A stretch of DNA of 64,000 nt from Eubacteriales bacterium (lineage in GTDB: Bacteria; Bacillota; Clostridia; Lachnospirales; Lachnospiraceae): the NCBI GenBank assembly GCA_030536855.1, contig JAUNPK010000002.1, positions 13,491-77,490 of the forward strand, written 5' to 3'. The notes below the pieces were generated by a model. The model saw only the letters and a program-made list of their open reading frames with translations. It was not told where the DNA came from and did no database searches. The translations under genes were made by a program, and so were the position numbers. This document shows, one piece after another, positions 1 to 8,169 of the stretch (positions are counted from its first letter, which is position 1; each line of letters starts with the position of its first letter).

Positions 1-55
1 ATATAAATGAGCGTGATATAAATGAGGGAGTATTATTTAGAAACTGAATCGGAAA

Positions 56-271
56 ATGATTATTGTAAGCGAAACTTCGGATGCGAATGAAAATATGCTT
101 AATATGTTGTCTGTTTATAATAAAAAAGAATTTACTCATCTTATGGGAATAGGATATGTGGGATTTTTATCAGATAATTGTGATTTAAGTATAAAATGTC
201 CTGTTTTTCTCTTGCTTGGAGAGAAGAATACGACCGGTAAAGTAAAAGCATATATTTGTGGAGTCAGTTGA
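56..271 (+). pseudogene. Alpha/beta-hydrolase C-terminal fragment
   Basis: A 71-residue reading frame whose second half (PVFLLLGEKNTTGKVKAY) resembles the strand that carries the catalytic aspartate in small alpha/beta hydrolases, where PVLLLVGEKD-like sequences are usual. No nucleophile elbow (GxSxG) is present and there is no ribosome binding site before the ATG. It therefore looks like the 3' remnant of a hydrolase gene rather than a working gene. The family call rests on this one motif. Confidence 0.45.
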
Positions 272-304
272 ATTATAAAATGATGGTATTGGAGGACGTG
301 TGAT

Positions 305-1183
305 ATGCATTTTGTTGATGCGAAAGGAATACTTACCGGAAGCGGTGGCCATTATGGAATGAATATATACCGGGGATGTTCACACGGATGTATCTATTGT
401 GACAGTAGAAGCAGGTGCTATCAGTTTACCCATGCCTTTGAGGATATTGAGGTAAAGCAGAATGCCCCGGAGCTTTTGGAAGCCGCATTAAGATCAAAGA
501 GAAAAAAGGGCATGATAGGAACGGGGTCAATGTCTGATCCATACATGCATTGTGAAGAAAATTTGAGGCTGACAAGAAGATGCCTGAAAATCATATTGCA
601 GTACGGATTCGGGGTGGCGGTTCAGACTAAATCAGATAGGATTTTGCAGGATATTGATTTGCTGGATGAGATTAATCAGAAAACCAGATGCGTGGTACAG
701 ATGACACTCACAACTTTTGATGACAACTTATGCCGGATTATAGAGCCTAGTGTTTGCAACACAAAAAGGCGAATTCAGGTTCTTTTGGAAATGCAGAAGC
801 GTGGCATTCCCACTGTGGTATGGTTGACACCAATCCTGCCATTTATTAATGATACAGAGGAAAATATTAAAGCAATACTTGGTGAATGTATCCGGATTGG
901 CGTGAAAGGTATTATATGTTTTGGTATGGGGATGACATTGCGGGACGGAGACAGAGAGTACTATTACAATGCTTTGGACAAATATTTTCCGGGGATGAAG
1001 CAAAGGTATATTGAAACATACGGAAATTCTTATGAATTACCAAGTCCGAGAGCAAAGGAACTTATGACCATATTTAAGAATACCTGCAGAGAGCATAACA
1101 TACTCTGCACACCCGAGGAGTGTTTTGCGTATCTGAAAGAGTTCCCGGAGAAATATAAACAGATGAGCATATTTGATATTTAA
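305..1183 (+). CDS. Radical SAM protein, SPL/Rv2578c-like
   Basis: A 292-residue radical SAM protein. The CxxxCxxC cluster is at Cys25, Cys29 and Cys32 inside CSHGCIYCD and should bind the [4Fe-4S] cluster that reductively cleaves S-adenosylmethionine. The N-terminal context (MNIYRGCSHGCIYCDSR) and the length match the spore-photoproduct-lyase-like radical SAM family of unknown substrate common in Firmicutes. A GGAGG at 291-295 precedes the ATG by 9 bases. It stands alone, followed by decayed sequence. The radical SAM assignment is firm; no substrate can be inferred. Confidence 0.9.
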   Translation: MHFVDAKGILTGSGGHYGMNIYRGCSHGCIYCDSRSRCYQFTHAFEDIEVKQNAPELLEAALRSKRKKGMIGTGSMSDPYMHCEENLRLTRRCLKIILQYGFGVAVQTKSDRILQDIDLLDEINQKTRCVVQMTLTTFDDNLCRIIEPSVCNTKRRIQVLLEMQKRGIPTVVWLTPILPFINDTEENIKAILGECIRIGVKGIICFGMGMTLRDGDREYYYNALDKYFPGMKQRYIETYGNSYELPSPRAKELMTIFKNTCREHNILCTPEECFAYLKEFPEKYKQMSIFDI

Positions 1184-1274
1184 GGATAAAGTGAAGTAAA
1201 AGAGAATCTTAGTTTCCGGCGGATTATGTAGGAAAATATTGTTGAATTATTTTTTGGGGGATATATAAGAATTT

Positions 1275-1370
1275 ATGATTGTTACTTATTATACAAGTCA
1301 AATAGCTGGAATTATAGGATTGCATCCAAACACCGTAAGACGGTATGAGGAATGGGGCTTCCGTTGGTGA
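1275..1370 (+). pseudogene. MerR-family regulator, N-terminal HTH remnant
   Basis: A 31-codon stub beginning at ATG 1275. It encodes a MerR-type helix-turn-helix start (QIAGIIGLHPNTVRRYEEWG) and stops right after the EEWG segment, where intact MerR proteins continue with the wing. It runs directly into an ABC-2 permease fragment in another frame, so a deletion probably joined the two. The HTH resemblance is clear; no function is expected. Confidence 0.6.
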
Positions 1371-1525
1371 TTGTCAGTATATTGTACTTACCAATGCTTA
1401 TTTTTTCAGGTGCTACCCTTCCTTATGAAGTAATGCCCGACTCCATGCAAAAAATTGTGATTTTTATGCTACTAATTGCAGCAATCTGTAGCATAATAGC
1501 TGTGAAATTCTTCAGGTGGGAATAG
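1358..1525 (+). pseudogene. ABC-2 type permease C-terminal remnant (copy 1)
   Basis: An open frame without a start codon, reading LPMLIFSGATLPYEVMP then IAVKFFRWE and stop. These match the last membrane segments of ABC-2 export permeases of the kind encoded with TetR or MerR regulators. About 30 residues usually present between the two parts are missing. Its last 60 bases and the following ~70 bases recur almost unchanged at 2707-2836, on the other side of the aquaporin-like gene. Confidence 0.55.
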
Positions 1526-1597
1526 GAAGAATAATATCATACTTATCGATTACCCAGTCGATATTAGTTAAATCAAGCTCTTTGTTGCAATACAGAT
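1464..1597 (+). repeat. Direct repeat copy 1 flanking the aquaporin-like gene
   Basis: About 134 bases, from the end of the permease remnant through its 3' flank, nearly identical to 2707-2836. The copies differ by a few substitutions and a short indel near CGATTACCC. They lie in the same orientation on either side of the 1693-2427 gene. Confidence 0.85.
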
Positions 1598-1692
1598 ATT
1601 AAAGTATTAATTTACACAATATGTATAGCATGTTATGATTAATTTATATAATATATAATTACTTTTTGGATAAAAAAATAAGGGGGGTACAT

Positions 1693-2427
1693 ATGACTTA
1701 TTTATCAGAATTTGTAGGTAGTCTTATTTTTCTTCTGGGAGGTTATGCATATATGTGCAATATATCTCTTAAGAAGACACTGGTGTCAGCATTGAATTAC
1801 ATTGAACTGGTTTTTGCCTGGAGTCTGGCTGTTGGATTTGGTCTTGCAGTGGCGGCTATTATGGGAGGACCGGCATATCTTAATCCTGGTGTTGTAATAG
1901 GATGTGTGATATTTAGCGGATTGGGTATTATGGATGCCGCTATTTATCTGTTAATGGAATTTCTTGCTGCGGGAACGGCAGTGTTTGTTTGCATGATATT
2001 CTTCTGGGATTCTTTCAAGGCGTCAGGAGATGCGCCTAAGAGAGGTATTTTCTCTGCTTATCCTGTTGAGAAGAATATGCCATTGAATTTTATCCAGGAA
2101 ATAATTGCTACATTTGTATTTCTGTTTTTGGTGTTTATGAGCATTGCAGGAGTAAGCGGATTAAAGGCTGGAAATCAGTCTTTAATCGTTGGACTTGTTG
2201 GATTTGGCGCAGTTGCATTTCTTGCACTTACTCTTAACAGCACTGGCTTTAGTATGAATGCTATGCGTTCAGTATTCAGCAGTGTATGGTTTGCCATACT
2301 GCCAATTCCTAATAAGGGAAAAGAGAAGGTGGACTGGAGTTACCAGCTTATTGTTAATCTGGTTGGTTCTTCTATTGGTGGCGTACTGGCTGTATTTGTA
2401 ACAGGATTAATTAAAGGTATGATGTAA
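1693..2427 (+). CDS. Aquaporin-like (MIP family) channel with altered NPA motifs
   Basis: A 244-residue membrane protein with about six hydrophobic segments and the internal two-fold pattern of the major intrinsic protein family. The first pore motif reads LNPGV (Asn64-Pro65-Gly66) instead of NPA; the second reads MNAMRS (Asn189-Ala190-Met191-Arg192) where NPAR is usual. Both asparagines and the arginine survive. The ATG at 1693 was chosen because AGGGGGG ends 5 bases upstream; an upstream in-frame ATG at 1666 has no binding site. A terminator follows at 2469-2510. The gene sits between two direct repeats and surrounded by gene remnants. MIP membership is likely; the transported solute cannot be predicted. 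Confidence 0.7.
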   Translation: MTYLSEFVGSLIFLLGGYAYMCNISLKKTLVSALNYIELVFAWSLAVGFGLAVAAIMGGPAYLNPGVVIGCVIFSGLGIMDAAIYLLMEFLAAGTAVFVCMIFFWDSFKASGDAPKRGIFSAYPVEKNMPLNFIQEIIATFVFLFLVFMSIAGVSGLKAGNQSLIVGLVGFGAVAFLALTLNSTGFSMNAMRSVFSSVWFAILPIPNKGKEKVDWSYQLIVNLVGSSIGGVLAVFVTGLIKGMM

Positions 2428-2468
2428 TAATCAAAGAGAGTTTTTAATGAGACATTAGTAAGCGTAAA

Positions 2469-2510
2469 GTCCGGAAAGTAGCTGTTGAAACTGCTTTCTG
2501 GACATTTTTA
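2469..2510 (+). terminator. Rho-independent terminator after the aquaporin-like gene
   Basis: A hairpin with arms GTCCGGAAAGTAGC and GCTTTCTGGAC around a short loop, followed by ATTTTTATTT. It closes the aquaporin-like transcription unit. Confidence 0.8.
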
Positions 2511-2518
2511 TTTATTTC

Positions 2519-2550
2519 TTGACATGTGTCTATATTTGACATGTGTCTAA
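2519..2550 (+). promoter_or_regulatory. Two tandem GACA-TG-TGTC dyads, orphan operator candidate
   Basis: TTGACATGTGTCTA occurs twice within about 32 bases. Each copy is a GACA/TGTC dyad like those bound by TetR-type repressors; a related GAGACA/TGTCTC dyad lies beside the TetR gene at 16647. No intact gene follows, only remnants, so these may be operators left from a lost transporter operon. Confidence 0.4.
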
Positions 2551-2585
2551 TTGTAAACTATCTGTATGTAATACTGTGATATTTT

Positions 2586-2768
2586 GTGCTCCCAATGCTG
2601 GAGGAGTATATGACCTGTATTGTAGAACTGCAAATTCCGAACCCTTTTCCAATACCGGGAATCAAGCTGGGCCTTCCAACTGGAAATATAACAGGTGCAG
2701 TGATTATTATGCTACTAATTGCAGTAATCTGTAGCATAATAGCTGTGAAATTCTTCAGGTGGGAATAG
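2586..2768 (+). pseudogene. Gx-transporter fragment joined to ABC-2 permease remnant (copy 2)
   Basis: A 60-codon frame made of two unrelated pieces. The first, IPNPFPIPGIKLGLP, is the signature of Gx transporters (heptaprenyl-diphosphate-synthase-component-I-like membrane proteins). The second, MLLIAVICSIIAVKFFRWE, is the same ABC-2 permease end seen at 1468-1525. Neither is complete, so this is a deletion or recombination junction rather than a gene. Confidence 0.5.
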
Positions 2769-2836
2769 GAAGAATAATATCATACTTATCGATTACCCGA
2801 TATTAGTTAATTCAAGCTCTTTGTTGCAATACAGAT
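2707..2836 (+). repeat. Direct repeat copy 2 flanking the aquaporin-like gene
   Basis: Second copy of the ~130-base repeat described at 1464-1597, from TTATGCTACTAATTGCA to the CAATACAGAT end. Same orientation. Confidence 0.85.
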
Positions 2837-3011
2837 TCTTGATTCTGATGAAGATAAAAGATATGATAATGAGGAAGAACTTTCGGATAAAATCTCGGAG
2901 GTATTTGCAAGAGGGATTATCCAGACGGAAGCTCTTAATTTTATCAGAGGAAGATCTCTTATTTATGAAGGGAAGTCCATATTGCTGGCAGGTGACATTA
3001 TCAGCAGATGA
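2823..3011 (+). pseudogene. Unidentified remnant, possibly PhoH-like
   Basis: A 62-codon open stretch without a start. It includes TEALNFIRGRSL, which resembles the EALTYIRGRS region of PIN-PhoH ATPases, followed by ILLAGDI, which could correspond to the later VLTGD segment after a deletion. The acidic, in-frame composition suggests former coding sequence. The family is uncertain. Confidence 0.3.
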
Positions 3012-3098
3012 GTGTGAAAGGTCAGCACTGGCAATGGATGCAGTTCAGAGATTGTAGGTTTGTGAAACATTTTATGCTGTTAATAAAGAGAAAAACAG

Positions 3099-3581
3099 GT
3101 GGCAAAGATTGCAGGCGCTCTGCACGATATAGGTAATTTCATTAATCGAAATCATCACGCTGAATATGGGGCTATTCTGGCTTACAACATTCTTGAAAAG
3201 ATGGGTGTTTCCCTGAAGGACAGGGTTACTATAGCTTCCGCTATTGGAAACCATGATGAATCTACCGGTGGAGCAGTAGATGTTATATCCGCCGCACTTA
3301 TTCTGGCAGATAAGACTGATGTGAGAAGAAACCGTGTGAGGAATAAGGATAAAGCCGCTTTTGATAAACATGACCGTGTCAACTATGCGGTGACAAACTC
3401 AACGGTAAATGTGAATGCTCAGAAACATGTTATTACCTTGAATCTGCAGATAGATGAAGAGATATGTACAATGTATGAGTATTTTGAAATATTTTTAGGA
3501 AGAATGATGATGTGCAGAGGGGCAGCTGAATTGTTGGGAACAAAATTTAAGCTTACAGCCAATGGAAGTAAAGTGTTATAA
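3099..3581 (+). pseudogene. HD-domain phosphohydrolase, N-terminally truncated
   Basis: 160 residues of a well-conserved HD-domain protein: LHDIGNFINR carries the HD pair, and IGNHDESTGG the downstream metal-binding region. The open frame starts at a GTG without a good ribosome binding site just before LHDIGN. The N-terminal part, including the first metal-binding histidine of HD proteins, is missing, and the preceding sequence has stops in all frames. The C-terminal half looks undamaged, so the loss may be recent. A short HD-like product cannot be fully excluded. Confidence 0.65.
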
Positions 3582-3608
3582 ATTAAGGTGGAAAAAGAGG
3601 GGATAAGA

Positions 3609-3720
3609 ATGGGACTTTTTCCTGATTTAAAAACAAAAGGTTTGTCCATATTGTGGAAGTGAGTATCATATTGATGCACAGACTGCTGACTGCTATTACA
3701 GGGATTTGTGTAGGAGGATA
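3609..3720 (+). pseudogene. Zinc-ribbon protein remnant, frameshifted
   Basis: ATG 3609 starts MGLFPDLKTKG and hits a stop near 3660. One frame over, the sequence continues as VCPYCGSEYHIDAQ with a CxxC knuckle. A single-base frameshift therefore breaks a small zinc-ribbon gene; the 3' end merges with the leader of the next gene. Confidence 0.45.
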
Positions 3721-3727
3721 AATCATT

Positions 3728-4423
3728 ATGAAAATTGTTGTTATAAATGGACAAAATCATAAGGGAAGCACATGGAATGTGGCTAATATTTTATTGCAGG
3801 ATATTACCTGTGAAAAAGAAGTAAAAGAATTTTTCCTGCCAAAGGACTTAAATCATTTTTGCACAGGGTGTTACAGTTGTCTTGAAAATAGAGAAGATTG
3901 TCCGTTTTGGGAGGATAAAAAACCAATTGATGACGCAATAAAAGCAGCGGATCTTCTGATATTAACAACACCTAATTATTGTATGATGCCAAGTGCACCT
4001 ATGAAGGCATTTCTGGATTTGTTTTTTACAAATTGGTTAACACATAAACCATATGAAGAAATGTTCAAAAAGCGCGCAGTTGTGATTTCAACTGCAGCAG
4101 GAGCAGGTGCCGGTAAGGCAAGTAAGCTGGTAGCAAATAATCTAATGAATTGGGGAATTCCGGAAGTAATTACATATGGGATTAGTGTTAATGCAATGAA
4201 CTGGAATATGGTACCTGACAAGAAGAAAATAAAAATTGAAAAAGATATGAAGTCACTTGCATCAAAATTGAGCAGGAAGAAAACGGTGAAAGTTGGTGTA
4301 AAAACCCGTATTCTGTTTTGGTTTTACGGGGGAATGCAAAAGGCAGACTGGGGAGCATCACCATCTGAGAAAGAATATTGGGAAAGCCGGGGATGGCTGA
4401 ATGGGGTGAAACCATGGAGTTAA
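3728..4423 (+). CDS. Flavodoxin-fold NAD(P)H-dependent oxidoreductase
   Basis: 231 residues of the flavodoxin-like FMN reductase superfamily. NGQNHKGST at residues 7-15 forms the FMN-phosphate loop, and TTPNYCMMPSAPMKAFLD matches the second flavin-contact region. The CTGCYSC motif (Cys45, Cys48, Cys51) is typical of clostridial members and may be redox-active or bind a cluster. The C-terminal third is basic and probably a separate cap. TAGGAGG precedes the ATG. Monocistronic between remnants and the flavodiiron gene. The substrate is unknown; quinone, iron or azo reduction are all seen in the family. Confidence 0.8.
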   Translation: MKIVVINGQNHKGSTWNVANILLQDITCEKEVKEFFLPKDLNHFCTGCYSCLENREDCPFWEDKKPIDDAIKAADLLILTTPNYCMMPSAPMKAFLDLFFTNWLTHKPYEEMFKKRAVVISTAAGAGAGKASKLVANNLMNWGIPEVITYGISVNAMNWNMVPDKKKIKIEKDMKSLASKLSRKKTVKVGVKTRILFWFYGGMQKADWGASPSEKEYWESRGWLNGVKPWS

Positions 4424-4552
4424 TTCGGGAGTATCGGAATCAGAAGTAAAAGACTGGGTCAAAACTGTTAATTGAATATAAGGTTGAGATAAGAGGCAAA
4501 ATGTGATATATTTAACAGGTCAAATACGTGAATAATAGGAGGAATTTAAACA

Positions 4553-5713
4553 ATGAGTAAAGTTACTATTTCTGATGCTATTCGTTATATTGGATGTGAC
4601 GATCATGATATTGACTTGTTTGAGAGCCAGTATGAAGTTCCAAACGGGATGTCCTACAATTCATACCTTATCCTTGATGATAAGATAGCTATTATGGATA
4701 CAGCTGACGCCAGAGTTACTGACCAGTGGTTTAATAATCTGGAGACAGAGCTTGCAGGCAGAACACCTGATTATTTAATAGTTTCCCACATGGAACCGGA
4801 TCACGCTTCAAATTTAAAGAAAGTATGTGATAAGTATCCATCTCTTAAGGTTGTAAGCAACGCCAAGACATTTGGTATGATACCACAGTTCTTTGACATT
4901 GACTTAACAGACCGTAAGGTTGAGGTGAAAGAAGGAGATACTCTTGAACTGGGTTCACATATTCTTACATTTGTTATGGCACCTATGGTACATTGGCCTG
5001 AGGTAATGGTTACATACGAGAGTTCTGAAAAGGTTCTGTTTTCTGCAGACGGTTTTGGTAAATTTGGAACTCTTGATACTGATGAGGACTGGGATTGTGA
5101 AGCAAGACGTTATTACATGAATATCGTCGGAAAATATGGTAACAATGTTCAGGCTCTTTTAAAGAAGGCAGCAGCTCTGGATATTCAGACAATATGCCCT
5201 CTTCACGGACCGATTCTTATGGAAAACATTGGACGTTACATAGAGAAGTATGATATCTGGTCAGGATATAAGCCGGAGAATGAGGGTGTTACTATTGCTT
5301 ATGCATCAATTCATGGTAACACAGCTAAAGCAGCAAAGAAAATGGCAGAAATTCTTGAAGCAAAGGGTCAGAAGGTGTCATTATTTGATCTTTCAAGGGA
5401 TGATATGGCAGAGGCAATTGAAGATGCATTTAGATATGATAAGCTCATAGTTGCATCACCAACCTACGATGCTGCATTATTCCCATGCATGGAAGATTTC
5501 CTGTATCATCTGAAGATAAAGAATTATCAGAAGAGAAAAATCGGTATTATAGAGAACGGAACCTGGGCGCCTATGTCAGGAAAGCTTATGAGAGCATATA
5601 TTGAGGGCTATAAGGAATGTGAGATTGTTGAGCCGGTTGTCACAATCAAGTCAACTATGAAGGATGAAACTGTTAAAGAGATGGAAGCTCTTGCAGAGGC
5701 CTTGATTAAATAA
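4553..5713 (+). CDS. FprA-type flavodiiron protein
   Basis: A 386-residue A-type flavoprotein that reduces O2 to water, and in some cases NO, in the cytoplasm of anaerobes. The N-terminal metallo-beta-lactamase domain has every diiron ligand: His79, Glu81, Asp83 and His84 in SHMEPDHAS, His147 in VHWPE, Asp166 in SADGF and His218 in LHGP. A flavodoxin domain starts near residue 246, with ASIHGNTAKA as its FMN loop. AGGAGGAATTT precedes the ATG, and a strong terminator follows. It is monocistronic, so its electron donor (rubredoxin or a reductase) is encoded elsewhere. Confidence 0.95.
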   Translation: MSKVTISDAIRYIGCDDHDIDLFESQYEVPNGMSYNSYLILDDKIAIMDTADARVTDQWFNNLETELAGRTPDYLIVSHMEPDHASNLKKVCDKYPSLKVVSNAKTFGMIPQFFDIDLTDRKVEVKEGDTLELGSHILTFVMAPMVHWPEVMVTYESSEKVLFSADGFGKFGTLDTDEDWDCEARRYYMNIVGKYGNNVQALLKKAAALDIQTICPLHGPILMENIGRYIEKYDIWSGYKPENEGVTIAYASIHGNTAKAAKKMAEILEAKGQKVSLFDLSRDDMAEAIEDAFRYDKLIVASPTYDAALFPCMEDFLYHLKIKNYQKRKIGIIENGTWAPMSGKLMRAYIEGYKECEIVEPVVTIKSTMKDETVKEMEALAEALIK

Positions 5714-5732
5714 AGTTCAGAAGTTATATTTT

Positions 5733-5788
5733 GGAGCTGTTTCGCTGTGATTATTTATTGATATATCAAGTGAAACAGCTCTTTTTTG
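5733..5788 (+). terminator. Terminator of the flavodiiron gene
   Basis: AGCTGTTTC and GAAACAGCT pair across an AT-rich loop and are followed by CTTTTTT. Confidence 0.85.
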
Positions 5789-6056
5789 GAGCACAGTTAA
5801 CAGGCGGCGCAAAAAAACGAAGAATACAACGTGTTTCATGGAATTGTTTATCTATATTACATATATGCATGATTACAATCCGGCTGGGGTGTGAACAGTA
5901 AAGAAAATCTTGCAGAAATAAAAAAACAGATATATTTTTAACTTCTTGTTATGTTATAATCATTTGGGTATTATATATTATTATATTTGGAAACTATTTT
6001 TGGCCTGCTATAGGTATAACAAAGTAGTTGAAATTACTTTCAGAACGGAGGAAATT
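5789..6056 (+). promoter_or_regulatory. Leader of degV; TATAAT box at 5955-5960
   Basis: Non-coding stretch. The only clear signal is an extended -10 box, TGTTATAAT (TATAAT 5955-5960), without a good -35. Transcription starting there would give a leader of about 90 bases. I see no recognised riboswitch or further gene in this interval. Confidence 0.4.
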
Positions 6057-6944
6057 ATGGCAGATTATGTAGTTAGCTGTTGTTCAACAGCGGACTTGTC
6101 CGAGAAACACCTTAATGAGAGATATATTCATTATATATGTTTCCATTATGAGCTGGATGGAAAATGGTACCTGGATGATTTGGGAAAAACCATGGATATA
6201 GCCGATTTTTATAAGGCGATGGTTGAAGGTGCAACAACTTCAACATCCCAGATTAATGCCGAAGAGTATGCAGAATATTTTGAACAGTTCCTTAAAGAGG
6301 GAAAGGATGTAATTCATATTTCTCTCTCTTCAGGAATATCGGGAACAGTTAATTCAGCATTTTTAGCACAAAAGGATCTTGCCGAAAAGTATCCGGACCG
6401 TAAGATATATATTGTGGATTCCCTTGCAGCATCTTCCGGTTACGGGCTCCTTATGGATAAGATTGCCGATTTACGAGATTCAGGAATGGGTATAGATGAA
6501 CTTTATAAATGGATTGAAGAGAATAAGCTTAGAGTTCATCATTGGTTCTTTACATCTGATCTTACATATTTGGTTAGAGGAGGAAGAGTTTCCAAAGTGT
6601 CAGGATTTGTTGGAAATCTTCTAAATATATGTCCTCTCCTTAATGTTGACGTTAATGGTAAGCTTATTCCAAGAGAAAAAATTCGTACCAAGAAAAAGGC
6701 TATGGCAGCAGCAGTAAAGAAGATGGAAGAATTTGCTGATAAGGGTCTTGATTATGATGGAAAGTGCTACATATCTATGTCTGCCTGCCGAGAGGATGCC
6801 GAAGTGCTTGCCGGTATGATAGAGGAGAAATTCCCTAAGATTGACGGGAAGGTTTTAATCAATAACATAGGCACAACTATTGGAAGTCATACAGGACCGG
6901 GAACAGTTGCACTCTTTTTCTGGGGCAGCAAGAGAGAGGATTAA
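6057..6944 (+). CDS. DegV family fatty-acid-binding protein
   Basis: A 295-residue DegV/FakB-type protein. It begins VVSCCSTADLS in the usual strand-1 and substrate loop, contains ISLSSGISGTVNSAFLA (the SSGxSGT fatty-acid headgroup site), and later RGGRVSKVSGFVGNLLNICPLL, the helix-rich lid region. FakB proteins present fatty acids to the FakA kinase for phospholipid synthesis. The start was set at ATG 6057 because CGGAGG lies 5 bases upstream; an earlier in-frame ATG at 5946 falls before the promoter. Six bases separate it from the aldo/keto reductase, so the two are probably co-transcribed. Confidence 0.9.
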   Translation: MADYVVSCCSTADLSEKHLNERYIHYICFHYELDGKWYLDDLGKTMDIADFYKAMVEGATTSTSQINAEEYAEYFEQFLKEGKDVIHISLSSGISGTVNSAFLAQKDLAEKYPDRKIYIVDSLAASSGYGLLMDKIADLRDSGMGIDELYKWIEENKLRVHHWFFTSDLTYLVRGGRVSKVSGFVGNLLNICPLLNVDVNGKLIPREKIRTKKKAMAAAVKKMEEFADKGLDYDGKCYISMSACREDAEVLAGMIEEKFPKIDGKVLINNIGTTIGSHTGPGTVALFFWGSKRED

Positions 6945-6950
6945 GTATTT

Positions 6951-8051
6951 ATGAAAAAATTTGGATTCGGAACAATGAGGCTTCCCCTTATTAATCCCGA
7001 GGATAAGAAATCTATAGATATAGAGCTTGTAAAGAAGATGGTGGATGAGTATATGGCAGCAGGTTTTACTTACTTTGATACTGCTTTTCCGTATCACGAC
7101 CAGGCTTCTGAACTTGCAGTGAGAGAGGCTCTGGTGGACAGGTACGACAGAGACAGCTTTATTCTTGCCGATAAAATGCCTACAGTCCTTGTCAAATCAG
7201 CAGAGGAATATCCAATGTATTTTGATCTCCAATTGGAGAAAACCAATGCCGGATACTTTGATTATTATTTAATGCACAATATGGGTTGTGACAGATATGA
7301 TTTAACATCAAAATTTAACGGTTTTGAATTTGCCATGAGAAAGAAGGAAGAGGGAAAGATAAAGAAATTTGGTTTTTCTTTTCATGATGACGCAGATACG
7401 CTGGACCGCATTTTAACAGAACATCCGGAGGTGGACTTTGTACAGCTCCAGATTAATTATCTTGATTGGGATAATAAAATAATTCAGTCAGGAAAATGTT
7501 ATGAGACAGCTAAGAAACACGGCAAGCCGGTGATTGTTATGGAGCCGGTTAAGGGTGGAACATTGGCAAATATTCCGGAGGAGGCAATGAAGCTTCTCAT
7601 GGATTATAATCCTGAAGCATCTCCTGCAAGCTATGCATTAAGATTTGCTGCGGGACTTGATAATGTATTTATGGTGCTTAGCGGTATGAGTAATTTGGAG
7701 CAGGTAAGAGAGAATATATCCATAATGCAGAATCCCCTCCCTCTTACGGAAGAAGAAAAATCAATCCTGAAACAGGTTGTGGATATTATAAACAGGAAAA
7801 CAGCTATTCCATGTACGTCTTGTGGATACTGCATGGAGGTTTGTCCGAAAAACATAAACATACCGGGGCTTTTTGGTGTTTATAATAATTACAAAATAAA
7901 TAACAACTTCTCTAACATGTATCACAACAGAGTGGTCTACAATAGAGGGGCTGCCAAGGATTGTATTAATTGCAGACAGTGCATGAAAAATTGTCCGCAG
8001 CACATTGAGATACCGCAGCATTTAAAAGATATTGCTGTATTTGAAAAATAA
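6951..8051 (+). CDS. Aldo/keto reductase with C-terminal [4Fe-4S] domain
   Basis: 366 residues. The N-terminal TIM barrel has the aldo/keto reductase tetrad Asp43, Tyr48, Lys75 and His109. After residue ~280 it carries two ferredoxin-like clusters of cysteines (CTSCGYCMEVCP and CINCRQCMKNCP) suited to two [4Fe-4S] centres. This architecture is frequent in anaerobic Firmicutes and suggests electron exchange with ferredoxin, but the substrate is not known. It follows degV by 6 bases. No terminator is visible before thrH, 118 bases downstream. Confidence 0.92.
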   Translation: MKKFGFGTMRLPLINPEDKKSIDIELVKKMVDEYMAAGFTYFDTAFPYHDQASELAVREALVDRYDRDSFILADKMPTVLVKSAEEYPMYFDLQLEKTNAGYFDYYLMHNMGCDRYDLTSKFNGFEFAMRKKEEGKIKKFGFSFHDDADTLDRILTEHPEVDFVQLQINYLDWDNKIIQSGKCYETAKKHGKPVIVMEPVKGGTLANIPEEAMKLLMDYNPEASPASYALRFAAGLDNVFMVLSGMSNLEQVRENISIMQNPLPLTEEEKSILKQVVDIINRKTAIPCTSCGYCMEVCPKNINIPGLFGVYNNYKINNNFSNMYHNRVVYNRGAAKDCINCRQCMKNCPQHIEIPQHLKDIAVFEK

Positions 8052-8092
8052 TTATATTAAGAAAACATGAGAACATGATTGTTCATGGAAGA

Positions 8093-8130
8093 AGTACCTG
8101 AACATAAACAGAAAAAGTACCTGAACATAA
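8093..8130 (+). repeat. Direct repeat AGTACCTGAACATAA x2
   Basis: The 15-base unit occurs at 8093-8107 and 8116-8130 in the leader of the thrH gene. It could be a tandem protein-binding site or a simple duplication. Confidence 0.6.
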
Positions 8131-8169
8131 TGTTTATTAAAATTTTTTACATGAAAGGAAAAGAATAAA

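Noticed and set aside
2543..2734. 63-residue ORF in a different frame from the Gx/permease remnant
   Set aside because: The peptide resembles nothing, while the other frame shows clear family motifs.
2821..3057. 78-residue ORF starting at TTG 2821
   Set aside because: Basic, low-complexity shadow; the +2 frame has the coding-like sequence.
5789..6056. Additional gene between the flavodiiron and DegV genes
   Set aside because: No frame longer than a few dozen codons with a binding site; an in-frame upstream extension of DegV falls before its promoter.
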